From Parapedobacter tibetensis (GTDB lineage: Bacteria; Bacteroidota; Bacteroidia; Sphingobacteriales; Sphingobacteriaceae), in contig NZ_JAMXBE010000006.1 in assembly GCF_024704835.1 (NCBI RefSeq), positions 186,514 through 250,513 on the forward strand: a DNA stretch of 64,000 nt, given 5' to 3'. A program made the position numbers and the translations under genes. The notes under the pieces were generated by a model. That model was not told the DNA's origin. It made no database searches and saw only the letters and a program-made list of their open reading frames with translations. Each line of letters begins with the position of its first letter. Position 1 is the stretch's first letter. Positions 27,078 to 36,286 of this stretch are shown in pieces.

Positions 27078-28505
27078 ATGAAAACAGAAACAAACCCCGC
27101 AAAACTGATCTGCATCGCGCTGTGGGCAACCATGGCAATAGTTACGTGGTCATGCAGTAAAGTGGAAGAAATACCGGTGGAGTTGCAGCCTCCATTGCCG
27201 TATCAGCATACAGCATTAAAGGAAATAACGGAAATCATAACGCAAGAGGAAGAGATAAGCATTTTCCGGGAAGTCTATTCCAGGTCGGGCGTCAAGGAGT
27301 ATATGGACAGTGTCCGCGCCACAACCGCGGATACCCTTACACCATTTACGCTATTCATTCCCCGCGATGCCGCATGGCAAGCCATGGGCTATAACGTGGA
27401 AAGCATAAGCAACCTTTCTGCCGAAGCATGCCGGGAACTCATCATGTACCTGACCGTACGGGGGCGCTATGTTCCGACGAACACGTCCGATCCGGTTTCG
27501 GGAACAAACACCCTTCGTCCCATCATCCCGGCCAGGCGTTATGAGCTGCAGGATAGCTGGGGATCTATCCAGGTATCCCACCAGCCTTACCTGCTCTACT
27601 TGGCCTGGGGAGGTGGGAACATCTATTTGAACGGAAAAGAAGCCGGTACAGTCGGAAATGATATACATCCTGCTACAGACGGCGCAGTATACCTAATCAA
27701 TACTTTGCCCATCAAGCCGAGGAAAACGGTGTATGAAATACTGCAGGAAGACGAATCATTCAGTTTTTACCTGACTGCCCTGAATATCAGCAACCAGGTG
27801 TATCAGGAATTCCAGGTCGGTATTGACCCGGAAAACCGGAGCGAAGAGTTATTCTGGACGACGCCTGAACCGTTCATTAATGACCTTCCGCAACTTAGTA
27901 GTTTCACTCCCATGTTCGGAACTATAACAACAGGTAATCTGAATATGAATAATATGTACACGGTGTTTGCCCCGGACAACCAGGCATTCATCAGGGCAGG
28001 ATTTCCAGACATTGCTTCGATAGCAGATTATATCCGGTCGTCGTATGTAACCACCACCGGATATATGGAAGATATGAGGAGGAGGCCCCGCTATACCAAC
28101 ATGGATTCGGTACTAAACCACAGCTTTTTCGCGGGAACAACCACCATAAGTCATTTCCCGGTATTTGTTATGTCACGGCAGTCCACAAACGTAAACAATC
28201 AGCTAGTGTTTACCAACGATATGGTGTGGAACTCCGTTTTCCGGAATGAAGGGATACGCCGCTCCGTTTCATTGACATTTTACGATTGGACCTTTTTTGA
28301 TGAAAATCTGTATGATTTCTCGCAATATGTAGAGGAACGCAGCGAACTGAAGCTCCTGTTCCGCCCGGAAGGAAATCGGATCACCATCCAGCGTGGTGAC
28401 GCGCCCGACGGTCGGGCTGCCCACGTTGTCTTGGAACAATCCGATGTAGTCGCCATGAACGGCGTAATACACCGGATAGACAATCTATTGTGGCCAAACC
28501 CTTAA
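27078..28505 (+). CDS. Fasciclin (FAS1) domain lipoprotein 2
   Basis: 475 aa from ATG 27078, which places the lipobox IVTWSC 26 residues from the start; ATG 27021 overlaps the previous stop (TAATG) and follows a good purine-rich site, so it remains possible. FAS1 features: FREVYSRSGVKEYMDSV...FTLFIPRDAAWQAMGY with CRELIMYLTVRGRYV, and a second copy with MYTVFAPDNQAFIRAGF and MNGVIHRIDNLLWP at the end. Both repeats are divergent. It continues the operon without a gap. Confidence 0.8.
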   Translation: MKTETNPAKLICIALWATMAIVTWSCSKVEEIPVELQPPLPYQHTALKEITEIITQEEEISIFREVYSRSGVKEYMDSVRATTADTLTPFTLFIPRDAAWQAMGYNVESISNLSAEACRELIMYLTVRGRYVPTNTSDPVSGTNTLRPIIPARRYELQDSWGSIQVSHQPYLLYLAWGGGNIYLNGKEAGTVGNDIHPATDGAVYLINTLPIKPRKTVYEILQEDESFSFYLTALNISNQVYQEFQVGIDPENRSEELFWTTPEPFINDLPQLSSFTPMFGTITTGNLNMNNMYTVFAPDNQAFIRAGFPDIASIADYIRSSYVTTTGYMEDMRRRPRYTNMDSVLNHSFFAGTTTISHFPVFVMSRQSTNVNNQLVFTNDMVWNSVFRNEGIRRSVSLTFYDWTFFDENLYDFSQYVEERSELKLLFRPEGNRITIQRGDAPDGRAAHVVLEQSDVVAMNGVIHRIDNLLWPNP

Positions 28506-28519
28506 ACCCTAAAATCAGC

Positions 28520-29551
28520 ATGATCATGTTAAGAGCTTATACAAGATACCTCATCAACGTGTTTATCTTCCTGCACATCGCGGTGGTATTCCAGTCCTGT
28601 ACAAAAGAAGATTCACCGGTAGACTCCATTCACAATGCCAGGGGCATTGCAGCAGTGGCAAATAACAATTATTCACTCCAGAATTTCTTTTTGGGATTGC
28701 AGGTCACAAACCATGTCCCGCTGCTTACGGAGGCCGGGCCTTTTACCGTATTTGCACCGGCTAATGAGGCATTTAATAGTTTAGGAGCCGAAGCCCGGAA
28801 CGCAATACGCAGCAACGCCACGTTAGTCGGACAGATCGTTCCCTACCACATCTATCCCGGAGTGCTAAAGCTGAACGACCTTGGTGAGGAACGCAACCAG
28901 GTTTTTACGATGCAAAACAATATGACGGCCTATATCAGTCACATGCAAAATGACAGGGAGTCGTTGTTTACCATCAATGGAATACCTGTTCAGCCAAAAG
29001 GTTTCGAGGCAAGCAACGGATTGGTCTACACCACGCAGGCACTTTTACAGCCTACCCAACAGCTCAGTTTGGCGGAACTTATTTCCAACGATGCTTCGTT
29101 CACTTTTTTCAGCGTTGCCGTACGGCACAGCGGTCTTGCAGACCTATTGGAAGGATCGGACGAGCTGACCGTTTTTGCGCCGTTGAACAGCGCGTTTGTG
29201 GCCATGGGAATCTTTACCACGGATGAAATCGAAAGCATGTCACCAGATGAGCTGAAGCAGCTTGTTTTACCCCATATTACCGAAGGCCGGCAATACCTGT
29301 ACGATTACATTATGATGGCCGATGTGGCGAGCCAACTATATACGGAAACCATGTTGGACAGAAAAGAGGCATCGATTCAGCTTTTACCGAACTACAGCTG
29401 GATCAGCGAAACGGGGTTTCGGGGGATCAGTATCAGTAAACCAGATAATTCAGGAGGATTGAACACCTCGGAAATCCTGATTGAAAGCCATATCGGACGT
29501 ACGGCAAACAATGGCGTACTTCACGGGATCAGTACAGTCTTGAGACCTTGA
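28520..29551 (+). CDS. Fasciclin (FAS1) domain lipoprotein 3
   Basis: 343 aa from ATG 28520 (28526 also possible). Lipobox VVFQSC followed by TKEDS, an acidic pattern after Cys like surface-export signals of Bacteroidota lipoproteins. It has the two clearest FAS1 repeats of the three: GPFTVFAPANEAFNSLG with VGQIVPYHIYPG, and ELTVFAPLNSAFVAMGI with LVLPHITEG, closing with NNGVLHGISTVL. It is the last lipoprotein before the second TonB receptor. Confidence 0.87.
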   Translation: MIMLRAYTRYLINVFIFLHIAVVFQSCTKEDSPVDSIHNARGIAAVANNNYSLQNFFLGLQVTNHVPLLTEAGPFTVFAPANEAFNSLGAEARNAIRSNATLVGQIVPYHIYPGVLKLNDLGEERNQVFTMQNNMTAYISHMQNDRESLFTINGIPVQPKGFEASNGLVYTTQALLQPTQQLSLAELISNDASFTFFSVAVRHSGLADLLEGSDELTVFAPLNSAFVAMGIFTTDEIESMSPDELKQLVLPHITEGRQYLYDYIMMADVASQLYTETMLDRKEASIQLLPNYSWISETGFRGISISKPDNSGGLNTSEILIESHIGRTANNGVLHGISTVLRP

Positions 29552-29759
29552 TGTTCAAATCCTATCTGACAAAAAACCGATCCTTTAAACGATAATATTT
29601 AAAAAGTTGATGAAACCCACATGATTTAACGAAACACAAAAGAGAATGAAAAACACCTCTTTTTCAATCATGTATGGTTCCATGAGGCCTTTTAAAAACA
29701 AAACGCGTAGCGTTCATGAGTACAAATGAAAACAAACAATAACGAATAATTATTTTCGA
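29552..29759. other. Gap between the FAS1 genes and the second TonB receptor
   Basis: 208 AT-rich bases without a recognised gene. A 27-codon open stretch (29646-29729) has no family match. No terminator is visible, so read-through into the receptor gene at 29760 is plausible, but a separate promoter cannot be excluded. Confidence 0.5.
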
Positions 29760-32700
29760 ATGAAAAGCTTAACTATATTGAATTGGTTACGGATGATGCT
29801 ACTAATGGGCTGTATTATGCTATTAGTCATCCCGACCGCGACCTATTCCCAGGAAACCTCCGGCTCCCTGACCGGCCGGGTGACCGATGCCCGGGGCGAA
29901 CCCTTGGCGGGGGCATCGGTTACAGCCATCCATGTGCCGTCCGGCACCCGCTACGGGCTGTCAACCGATGCTGGTGGTCGTTATACCTTGAACAATCTCC
30001 GCATCGGTGGCCCCTATACGGTGACCGCTTCCATGGTGGGCATGCAGGATAATATCCGACCGGATATACAGGTGCGTCTGGGCGGCGCGCAGCGACTCGA
30101 CTTCGTGTTGGGCGACGATGCGCAGGCATTGGACGAGGTCGTGGTGACCGGACGTCCGCAAGGCCAGCGTGCCGATATCTACGGTGTAGGAAAGAACATC
30201 AATGCGGAACAGGTGCGCAATATGCCGACGGTCAGCCGTTCGGTCACGGACGTCACACGGCTCACTCCGCAGGGCAGCCGCGACAACAGCTTCGGTGGTA
30301 CCAGCTTCCGCTACAACAACGTGACCATCGATGGTGCGATCAACAATGACGCGATCGGCTTCTCGCCCTCCTTGGGCGGGCAAACCGGTACATCCGGCAT
30401 GGCAGGAAGTTCCACCCGCACCAACCCCATATCCATCGACGCCATACAGGATATGCAGGTGTACCTGGCCCCCTACGATGTGAAGATCGGTAACTTCACG
30501 GGCGGATCGGTCAATGCCGTGACACGCAGCGGTACAAACAAGGTCGAAGGTTCCGTCTATGGTTTCGGTCGCAACGCCGCCATAACGGACAAAGACCGGG
30601 TGGGGACACTCGGCAAAATGCACAGCGACTTCTACGACTACCAGACAGGCTTCCGTATCGGGTTCCCGATCATCAAGGATAAGCTGTTTTTCTTTAGCAA
30701 CGAAGAGATCACCCGCCGACAGGATCCAACACAATTGCTGGTCGGTACGGTGGAGACATCCCATATCCTAAGTGAAGCGGATGCCTCTTCGATAGCCAGT
30801 ACCGTACAGAGCCGCTACGGCGACATCTTCGATGCCGGAACGGCGGGATTGTACACCAACTGGTCGAAATCGGTCAAATTCTTCAACCGGCTGGACTGGA
30901 ACATCAATGACCGCCATCAATTGGCCATTAGGAACAATACGATCCGTAGTTCTGCCACACACATGGATCGTGACCAGCAGGACTTCCGCTTTTCCAGCAT
31001 GGCTTTCGAACAGACCAATAACCAGAGCTCCACGGTAGCCGAACTGAAAAGTCGGTTCAGCAATTCGCTTTCGGGCAACGCCGTAATTGGTTACACGGTG
31101 GTGAACGACAGCCGCGACCCGCTTTCGGATCCCACACTGCCGCAGGTGCAGGTACAGGGGCGCACGCCCGGCACGACCATCTACTTGGGTACCGACCGCG
31201 AGGCCAGCATCTTCGATATGAAGCAAAAAACATGGGAAGTGACTGCCAACCTGAACTGGAATACCGGCAGACACAAACTCCTGTTTGGAACACACAACGA
31301 GCTGTACAGCATTCGCTATGGTTTTGTGAATGGATGGAACGGCCGGGTGGACTACAACAGCATCGAGGATTTTATCAGTAATAACCCTTACCGTGTACGG
31401 GGTAGCTATAATTATATCAATAATACAAGGGATTACATTCTGGACAACCCGGAAGCGGACTTTAACGTGAACATGTACAGCCTGTATGTGCAGGACGAGA
31501 TCAGTATCAGCGACAGGTTCCGCGTCACCCCAGGACTGCGTGCCGATCTGACCCACCTGCCGGAGATGCCTACGCTGAGCGATAAGGTGCGGGACATCTG
31601 GGCCGATCCGAACTTCGGGACGACTTACAACTACACACCCATCAGCCATATCTCCAACGATTTTATGAACCGTGTCCAGCTCTCCCCAAGAGTGGGTTTC
31701 CGCTGGGAGGCGACCGAAGACCGCAGTCTGGTTGTCCGCGGTGGAGCAGGCCTTTTCACCGGCCGAATCCCCTTTGCATGGCTGGCCTATGCTTATTACA
31801 ATACGGGCGACAGCTACGGGGCGTTCGATCAGCGCGCCGACCGGAAGCCTTTCACTCCGGGGTCGGACGCCATCAAACCCAGCCCGAACGGACTGGGGGA
31901 CTTCATCCAGCAGAACGGGGCGGTGACGGGCGACCGGAACAGCGGGCAGACGCAGGTGGACCTGGTGGACAACGGCTTTACGCCGCCTCAGGTGTTCCGT
32001 GGTAGCCTGGGCATCGATTACGAGGCTCAAAACGACTGGAAGTTCAGTCTGGAGGTGATGTACACCAAGAATGTCAGTGATGTGCTATTCCAGCAATTGA
32101 ACACCAAAGATAACCCGCTATGGTACGGATACGATACGGATAGGCAGCAACCTGTATACAGCGGCACGGTGGACAGCCGGTTCTCGAACGTGTATCTACT
32201 CAGCAACACCAGCGAGGGCTACCGCTACAGCCTGACGGGAACTATAAGCAAGCAGTGGAAAAGCCTCAACGCTACCGCCAGCTACACCTTTGGCGAATCC
32301 AAGGACATGAGCAACGGTATACGCAACTCGATGGAGAGCAACTGGCAGCTGAACCAGTCGCTGGTACCGAACAATCCGACGCTGGCCTACAGCAACTTCG
32401 ATATCCGTCACCGGATTGTCTCGAGCATCAGCTATGGCCACGACTGGAAAAGTGCGGGGAGAACGAATATCAACCTGTTCTTCTCGGCACAGTCCGGCTC
32501 GCCGTTCACCTACGGAATCGTGAACAACAGCACACAGGGGCTTCCGCAACAGGTGTCATTGGTCTATATTCCGACGCAAAGCGAGGCGATCAACTACTTC
32601 AAGGATATTTCAAGGGGGCAGACCGCACAGCAGCAAGCACAAGCCTTCAATGCGTTCATCGATGGAAGCGAATACCTGTCATCCAGACGTGGGGAGTTTA

Positions 32701-33035
32701 CCGAGCGCAACACGGGGCGCACACCCTGGAACGTGCAGGCCGATCTGCGCATTGCGCACGATCTGCCGGTGAATAAATCGGGCCACTTCCTGACCATTTC
32801 GGCAGACGTGGTGAATCTGACTAATCTGCTGTACAAGGAATGGGGTGTGCAGTACTTCTCGCCCAATACGTTCAATTCGACGAGCAGCGTGGGTCTGACG
32901 CCGACGCTGTTTCCACCACAGCAGAACGCGGGAAACTGGCCAGTATTCACGTTCGCCGATCCGGGCAAGCCGTATAGTATTGATTACTTCAACTCCAGGG
33001 CACAGGTGCAACTGGGGCTGAGGTATACATTCTGA
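29760..33035 (+). CDS. Oar-like TonB-dependent receptor (no STN domain)
   Basis: 1091 aa. Signal peptide ending in TATYSQ, a CarboxypepD_reg-like domain (SGSLTGRVTDARGEPLAGASVTAIH...GRYTLNNLRIGGPYTVTASMVG) and the motif LDEVVVTG. The plug has FRYNNVTIDGAINNDAIGFSPS and SIDAIQDMQVYLAPYDVKIGNFTGGSVNAVTRSGTN, typical of Oar/OmpA-like receptors. Its long barrel ends in VQLGLRYTF. Oar in Myxococcus is a TonB-dependent transporter linked to protein export. Having no STN domain, it is not the sigma-factor sensor. A hairpin terminator at 33083 closes the block. Confidence 0.9.
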   Translation: MKSLTILNWLRMMLLMGCIMLLVIPTATYSQETSGSLTGRVTDARGEPLAGASVTAIHVPSGTRYGLSTDAGGRYTLNNLRIGGPYTVTASMVGMQDNIRPDIQVRLGGAQRLDFVLGDDAQALDEVVVTGRPQGQRADIYGVGKNINAEQVRNMPTVSRSVTDVTRLTPQGSRDNSFGGTSFRYNNVTIDGAINNDAIGFSPSLGGQTGTSGMAGSSTRTNPISIDAIQDMQVYLAPYDVKIGNFTGGSVNAVTRSGTNKVEGSVYGFGRNAAITDKDRVGTLGKMHSDFYDYQTGFRIGFPIIKDKLFFFSNEEITRRQDPTQLLVGTVETSHILSEADASSIASTVQSRYGDIFDAGTAGLYTNWSKSVKFFNRLDWNINDRHQLAIRNNTIRSSATHMDRDQQDFRFSSMAFEQTNNQSSTVAELKSRFSNSLSGNAVIGYTVVNDSRDPLSDPTLPQVQVQGRTPGTTIYLGTDREASIFDMKQKTWEVTANLNWNTGRHKLLFGTHNELYSIRYGFVNGWNGRVDYNSIEDFISNNPYRVRGSYNYINNTRDYILDNPEADFNVNMYSLYVQDEISISDRFRVTPGLRADLTHLPEMPTLSDKVRDIWADPNFGTTYNYTPISHISNDFMNRVQLSPRVGFRWEATEDRSLVVRGGAGLFTGRIPFAWLAYAYYNTGDSYGAFDQRADRKPFTPGSDAIKPSPNGLGDFIQQNGAVTGDRNSGQTQVDLVDNGFTPPQVFRGSLGIDYEAQNDWKFSLEVMYTKNVSDVLFQQLNTKDNPLWYGYDTDRQQPVYSGTVDSRFSNVYLLSNTSEGYRYSLTGTISKQWKSLNATASYTFGESKDMSNGIRNSMESNWQLNQSLVPNNPTLAYSNFDIRHRIVSSISYGHDWKSAGRTNINLFFSAQSGSPFTYGIVNNSTQGLPQQVSLVYIPTQSEAINYFKDISRGQTAQQQAQAFNAFIDGSEYLSSRRGEFTERNTGRTPWNVQADLRIAHDLPVNKSGHFLTISADVVNLTNLLYKEWGVQYFSPNTFNSTSSVGLTPTLFPPQQNAGNWPVFTFADPGKPYSIDYFNSRAQVQLGLRYTF

Positions 33036-33082
33036 TAAATCAAAGGTATCCCCTCTGTATTCAGCAGCACATGAAGGGGAAT

Positions 33083-33122
33083 AAATACTCAGGACCGGAG
33101 CAGCAGCCGGTCCGAGTATTTA
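33083..33122 (+). terminator. Hairpin terminator closing the FAS1/TonB-receptor block
   Basis: AAATACTC-A-GGACCGG (33083-33098) pairs with CCGGTCC-GAGTATTT (33107-33121), a 15-bp stem with one bulge, 48 bases after the receptor stop. The following T-run is short. Confidence 0.65.
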
Positions 33123-33217
33123 AATCAGGTAAATAGGAAAGGAATAATTGGATAAAGTCTTTGCAAGGGATCGGGAATATTGGAAAAGCATGGAGGGCCT
33201 GTACGATGGAAAATGCA

Positions 33218-33433
33218 TCAGAAGTAATTGAACAGGGATATGGAAAGGATCTCCGGCGATGCCCCCACTGCATTACAGCATGGTTGCATGACCGGATACC
33301 GCGTGCGTGGTGGGTGAAGACATTTTTCTTTTTCCTCCCTTTCAAACGGTTTGAACCGCTCTTCGATGTTGGAGGTATAACCGATATAGATTTTATTGTG
33401 CTTTTGAGAAAAGAGGACGTAAACGGTGAACAC
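33218..33433 (-). pseudogene. GIY-YIG nuclease remnant
   Basis: The first 30 residues, VYVLFSQKHNKIYIGYTSNI then EERFK, match the GIY-YIG (UvrC-like) endonuclease start. From there on the frame (71 aa) no longer resembles the family: the conserved Arg helix, Glu and the C-terminal half are missing. Small GIY-YIG proteins of this type, about 80-100 aa, are common single genes in Bacteroidota. The region 33123-33217 shows nothing else. Confidence 0.55.
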
Positions 33434-33453
33434 GGCCGTCGTGGTTTGCGTTA

Positions 33454-33486
33454 TTAAAAAAAGCCGGTCAATCTCTTGACCGGCTT
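33454..33486 (-). terminator. Terminator of the initiator tRNA gene
   Basis: AAGCCGGTCAA (33461-33471) and TTGACCGGCTT (33476-33486) form a perfect 11-bp stem with a 4-base loop. Reading on the - strand it ends in a run of seven T. Confidence 0.9.
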
Positions 33487-33491
33487 ACTAG

Positions 33492-33564
<73 letters not shown>

Positions 33565-33633
33565 ATGTATTTTTCTATATAATTTGCTTTTCTATTACTG
33601 AAAAGCAGATATTTCTCTTTCCGAATTGGACTG

Positions 33634-33664
33634 CAAAGATATAATTTGTTTCTTTGCTAAACAA
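33634..33664 (-). promoter_or_regulatory. Promoter of the initiator tRNA
   Basis: On the - strand TTG (33664-33662), 20 bases, then TATCTTTG (33641-33634): both elements of the Bacteroidota housekeeping promoter at correct spacing. Transcription should begin about 60 bases before the tRNA. Confidence 0.75.
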
Positions 33665-33680
33665 ATAAAAATCAAAAAAT

Positions 33681-34559
33681 ATGCCGCACAAAGCTGGGTT
33701 TGTAAGTATTATCGGTAAGCCTAATGCAGGTAAGTCTACGCTAATGAATGCGTTAGTCGGGGAAAAAATGTCTATCGTGACTTCCAAAGCGCAGACAACC
33801 AGACACCGCATCATTGGTATTGTGAATGAACCAGATTACCAAATCGTGTTTTCCGATACACCGGGTGTCATCAAACCGGCCTATATGTTGCAAAAATCGA
33901 TGATGGGCGTGGTGCAGGGCTCATTGATTGACGCCGACATCATTTTGCTGGTCACGGATATCAATGAAAAATACGATGAAAATGATGTGATTGAGAAATT
34001 GCGAAAAACAGCATCGCCGGTTGCGGTATTGATCAACAAAATAGACAAGTCTACACAAGAGGACGTGGAAAATAAGATTGCTTATTGGCAACAGACTATC
34101 GCCCCCCAAGTCATTTTCGCCATCTCTGCCCTGCACGGCCACAACACACAGGCCGTGATGCAATTTATCCTGGACCACTTGCCCGAACATGATCCCTATT
34201 ACGACAAGGACGTACTTACAGATAAGACCGAACGTTTTTTTGTGTCAGAAATTATCCGCGAAAAAGTCTTTAAGCTATATGAAAAGGAAATTCCATACAG
34301 TACCGAAGTAGTGGTTACCGCATTTAAGGAAGAGGAGAACATCACCCGTATTAGTGTGGAAATTATCGTGGAACGTGATTCGCAAAAAAACATCATTATC
34401 GGTAAAGCGGGCAGCATGATTAAGAAGGTGGGAACCTATTCCCGGCAGGATATCGAAGAATTCCTACAACAAAAGGTTTTCTTGGAACTTTTTGTAAAAG
34501 TGATTCCCGACTGGCGAAAAAAGGAAAATTATCTGAAACGGTTTGGCTATGAGCATTGA
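33681..34559 (+). CDS. era: GTPase Era
   Basis: 292 aa, normal length. Era is an essential GTPase that binds 16S rRNA in 30S assembly. G1 GKPNAGKS at 12-19, the switch QTTRHR, G3 DTPG (about 60), G4 NKID (about 118), and a C-terminal KH domain with IIGKAGSMIKKVG followed by VFLELFVKVIPDWRKKE. It starts at ATG 33681 opposite the divergent tRNA promoter. rpsP and rimM follow on the same strand. Confidence 0.97.
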   Translation: MPHKAGFVSIIGKPNAGKSTLMNALVGEKMSIVTSKAQTTRHRIIGIVNEPDYQIVFSDTPGVIKPAYMLQKSMMGVVQGSLIDADIILLVTDINEKYDENDVIEKLRKTASPVAVLINKIDKSTQEDVENKIAYWQQTIAPQVIFAISALHGHNTQAVMQFILDHLPEHDPYYDKDVLTDKTERFFVSEIIREKVFKLYEKEIPYSTEVVVTAFKEEENITRISVEIIVERDSQKNIIIGKAGSMIKKVGTYSRQDIEEFLQQKVFLELFVKVIPDWRKKENYLKRFGYEH

Positions 34560-34656
34560 AACGAAGATTATATCGTAAAGTCGATGGACTGCTTACTACT
34601 AGCGATTTAGTCAAAAATAAAATTAGAACCCTCTCTTTAATTATTAAATAATTACC

Positions 34657-34664
34657 TATCTTTG
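34657..34664 (+). promoter_or_regulatory. -7 element TATCTTTG before rpsP
   Basis: Exact TANNTTTG match 59 bases before ATG 34724; TTTAA lies at the -33 distance instead of TTG. It would give the ribosomal gene a short leader. Confidence 0.6.
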
Positions 34665-34723
34665 CAGCCCCGCAGCACAAAGCTACCGGGGACTATGTTG
34701 GATACATATATAACTAAAAAAGA

Positions 34724-36286
34724 ATGGCAGTTAAAATCAGATTGCAAAGACACGGTAAGAAAGGTAAACCTTTTTACCACGTAGTAGTAGCCGATGCACG
34801 TGCTCCTCGTGACGGTAAGTTCATTGAACGTATCGGCTCTTATAATCCCAATACCAATCCGGCGACCATCGACTTGAATTTCGATAAAGCGCTTGATTGG
34901 TTGAATAAAGGTGCACAACCTACCGATACCACCAAGGCAATCCTTTCTTACAGAGGGGTGCTATACAAAAAGCATTTATTGGGTGGTGTGGCAAAAGGCG
35001 CTTTTGATGAGGCTACAGCTGATGCTCGTTTTGAGGAATGGCTGAAAGCCAAAGAAGCTAAAATCCAAGGTAAGGTTGATGGATTAACCCAATCCAAAGA
35101 GGAGATCAAAAAGGCTGCATTAGCTGCTGAAGTAAAGAAGAAAGCGGAAATAGCTGCCGCGGTGAAAGCTAAAAACACACCTCCTGCTGATGAGATAGTA
35201 GAAGAAGCCGAAGTGGAAGCGCCTGCTGAAGAAACAGAAGAGGCTCCGGTTGCGGAGGCATCTGTTGAAGAAACGGTAGCCGAAACAACCGCTGAAGCTG
35301 AGACAGCTGTTGAAGAAACAGTAGAAGAGGCTCCGGTTGCGGAGGCATCTGTTGAAGAAACGGTAGCCGAAACAACGACTGAAGCTGAAGCACCTGCTGA
35401 AGAAACAGTAGAAGAAGCTCCGGTTGCGGAGGTGTCTACTGAAGAAACAGTAGCCGAAACAACGACTGAAGCTGAAGCACCTGCTGAAGAAACAGTAGAA
35501 GAGGCTCCGGTTGCGGAGGTGTCTACTGAAGAAACAGTAGCCGAAACAACGACTGAAGCTGAAGCACCTGCTGAAGAAACAGTAGAAGAGGCTCCGGTTG
35601 CGGAGGTGTCTACTGAAGAAACAGTAGCCGAAACAACGACTGAAGCTGAAGCACCTGCTGAAGAAACAGTAGAAGAAGCTCCGGTTGCGGAGGTGTCTAC
35701 TGAAGAAACAGTAGCCGAAACAACGACTGAAGCTGAAGCACCTGCTGAAGAAACAGTAGAAGAGGCTCCGGTTGCGGAGGTGTCTACTGAAGAAACAGTA
35801 GCCGAAACAACGACTGAAGCTGAAGCACCTGCTGAAGAAACAGTAGAAGAAGCTCCGGTTGCGGAGGTGTCTACTGAAGAAACAGTAGCCGAAACAACGA
35901 CTGAAGCTGAAGCACCTGCTGAAGAAACAGTAGAAGAGGCTCCGGTTGCGGAGGTGTCTACTGAAGAAACAGTAGCCGAAACAACGACTGAAGCTGAAGC
36001 ACCTGCTGAAGAAACAGTAGAAGAAGCTCCGGTTGCGGAGGTGTCTACTGAAGAAACAGTAGCCGAAACAACGACTGAAGCTGAAGCACCTGCTGAAGAA
36101 ACAGTAGAAGAGGCTCCGGTTGCGGAGGTGTCTACTGAAGAAACAGTAGCCGAAACAACGACTGAAGCTGAAGCACCTGCTGAAGAAACAGTAGAAGAAG
36201 CTCCGGCTGTAGAGGCGTCTGCCGAAAAAACAGCGGAAGATGCTGACGAAGCGGCCGCTGACGAAGAAACGAAAAAGGAAGACTAA
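34724..36286 (+). CDS. rpsP: 30S ribosomal protein S16 with a giant acidic tandem-repeat tail
   Basis: 520 aa; S16 is normally 80-190 aa. The S16 core is clear at 1-85: [40 protein letters not shown]...[13 protein letters not shown]. Residues about 86-160 are Lys/Ala/Glu-rich, as in other Bacteroidota S16 proteins. From about 174 to 495 comes a 29-residue unit ([20 protein letters not shown] plus APAEETVEE) repeated 11 times, then a divergent end. The tail has almost no basic or aromatic residues and should be disordered and strongly negative, so it cannot sit in the ribosome like the core. It shares the strand with era and rimM. The frame is open throughout. Confidence 0.93.
   Translation: MAVKIRLQRHGKKGKPFYHVVVADARAPRDGKFIERIGSYNPNTNPATIDLNFDKALDWLNKGAQPTDTTKAILSYRGVLYKKHLLGGVAKGAFDEATADARFEEWLKAKEAKIQGKVDGLTQSKEEIKKAALAAEVKKKAEIAAAVKAKNTPPADEIVEEAEVEAPAEETEEAPVAEASVEETVAETTAEAETAVEETVEEAPVAEASVEETVAETTTEAEAPAEETVEEAPVAEVSTEETVAETTTEAEAPAEETVEEAPVAEVSTEETVAETTTEAEAPAEETVEEAPVAEVSTEETVAETTTEAEAPAEETVEEAPVAEVSTEETVAETTTEAEAPAEETVEEAPVAEVSTEETVAETTTEAEAPAEETVEEAPVAEVSTEETVAETTTEAEAPAEETVEEAPVAEVSTEETVAETTTEAEAPAEETVEEAPVAEVSTEETVAETTTEAEAPAEETVEEAPVAEVSTEETVAETTTEAEAPAEETVEEAPAVEASAEKTAEDADEAAADEETKKED
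35243..36199 (+). repeat. 87-bp tandem repeat array inside rpsP
   Basis: Eleven consecutive 87-bp units start at 35243, 35330, 35417 and every 87 bases to 36113; a partial twelfth begins at 36200. The first two differ in several codons; the nine from 35417 are nearly identical. The last codon of each unit alternates GAG/GAA from the unit at 35504 to the end, showing that a 174-bp dimer was amplified. All units keep the reading frame. Confidence 0.95.

Noticed and set aside
30768-32030. A 420-codon frame antisense to the Oar-like receptor gene, and another of 267 codons at 29961-30764
   Set aside because: The + strand shows a continuous TonB receptor with all domains; the antisense frames have no recognisable domain and arise from codon composition.
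35243-36199. Regularly spaced repeats that could suggest a CRISPR array
   Set aside because: The units are contiguous without unique spacers, stay in frame and encode protein.
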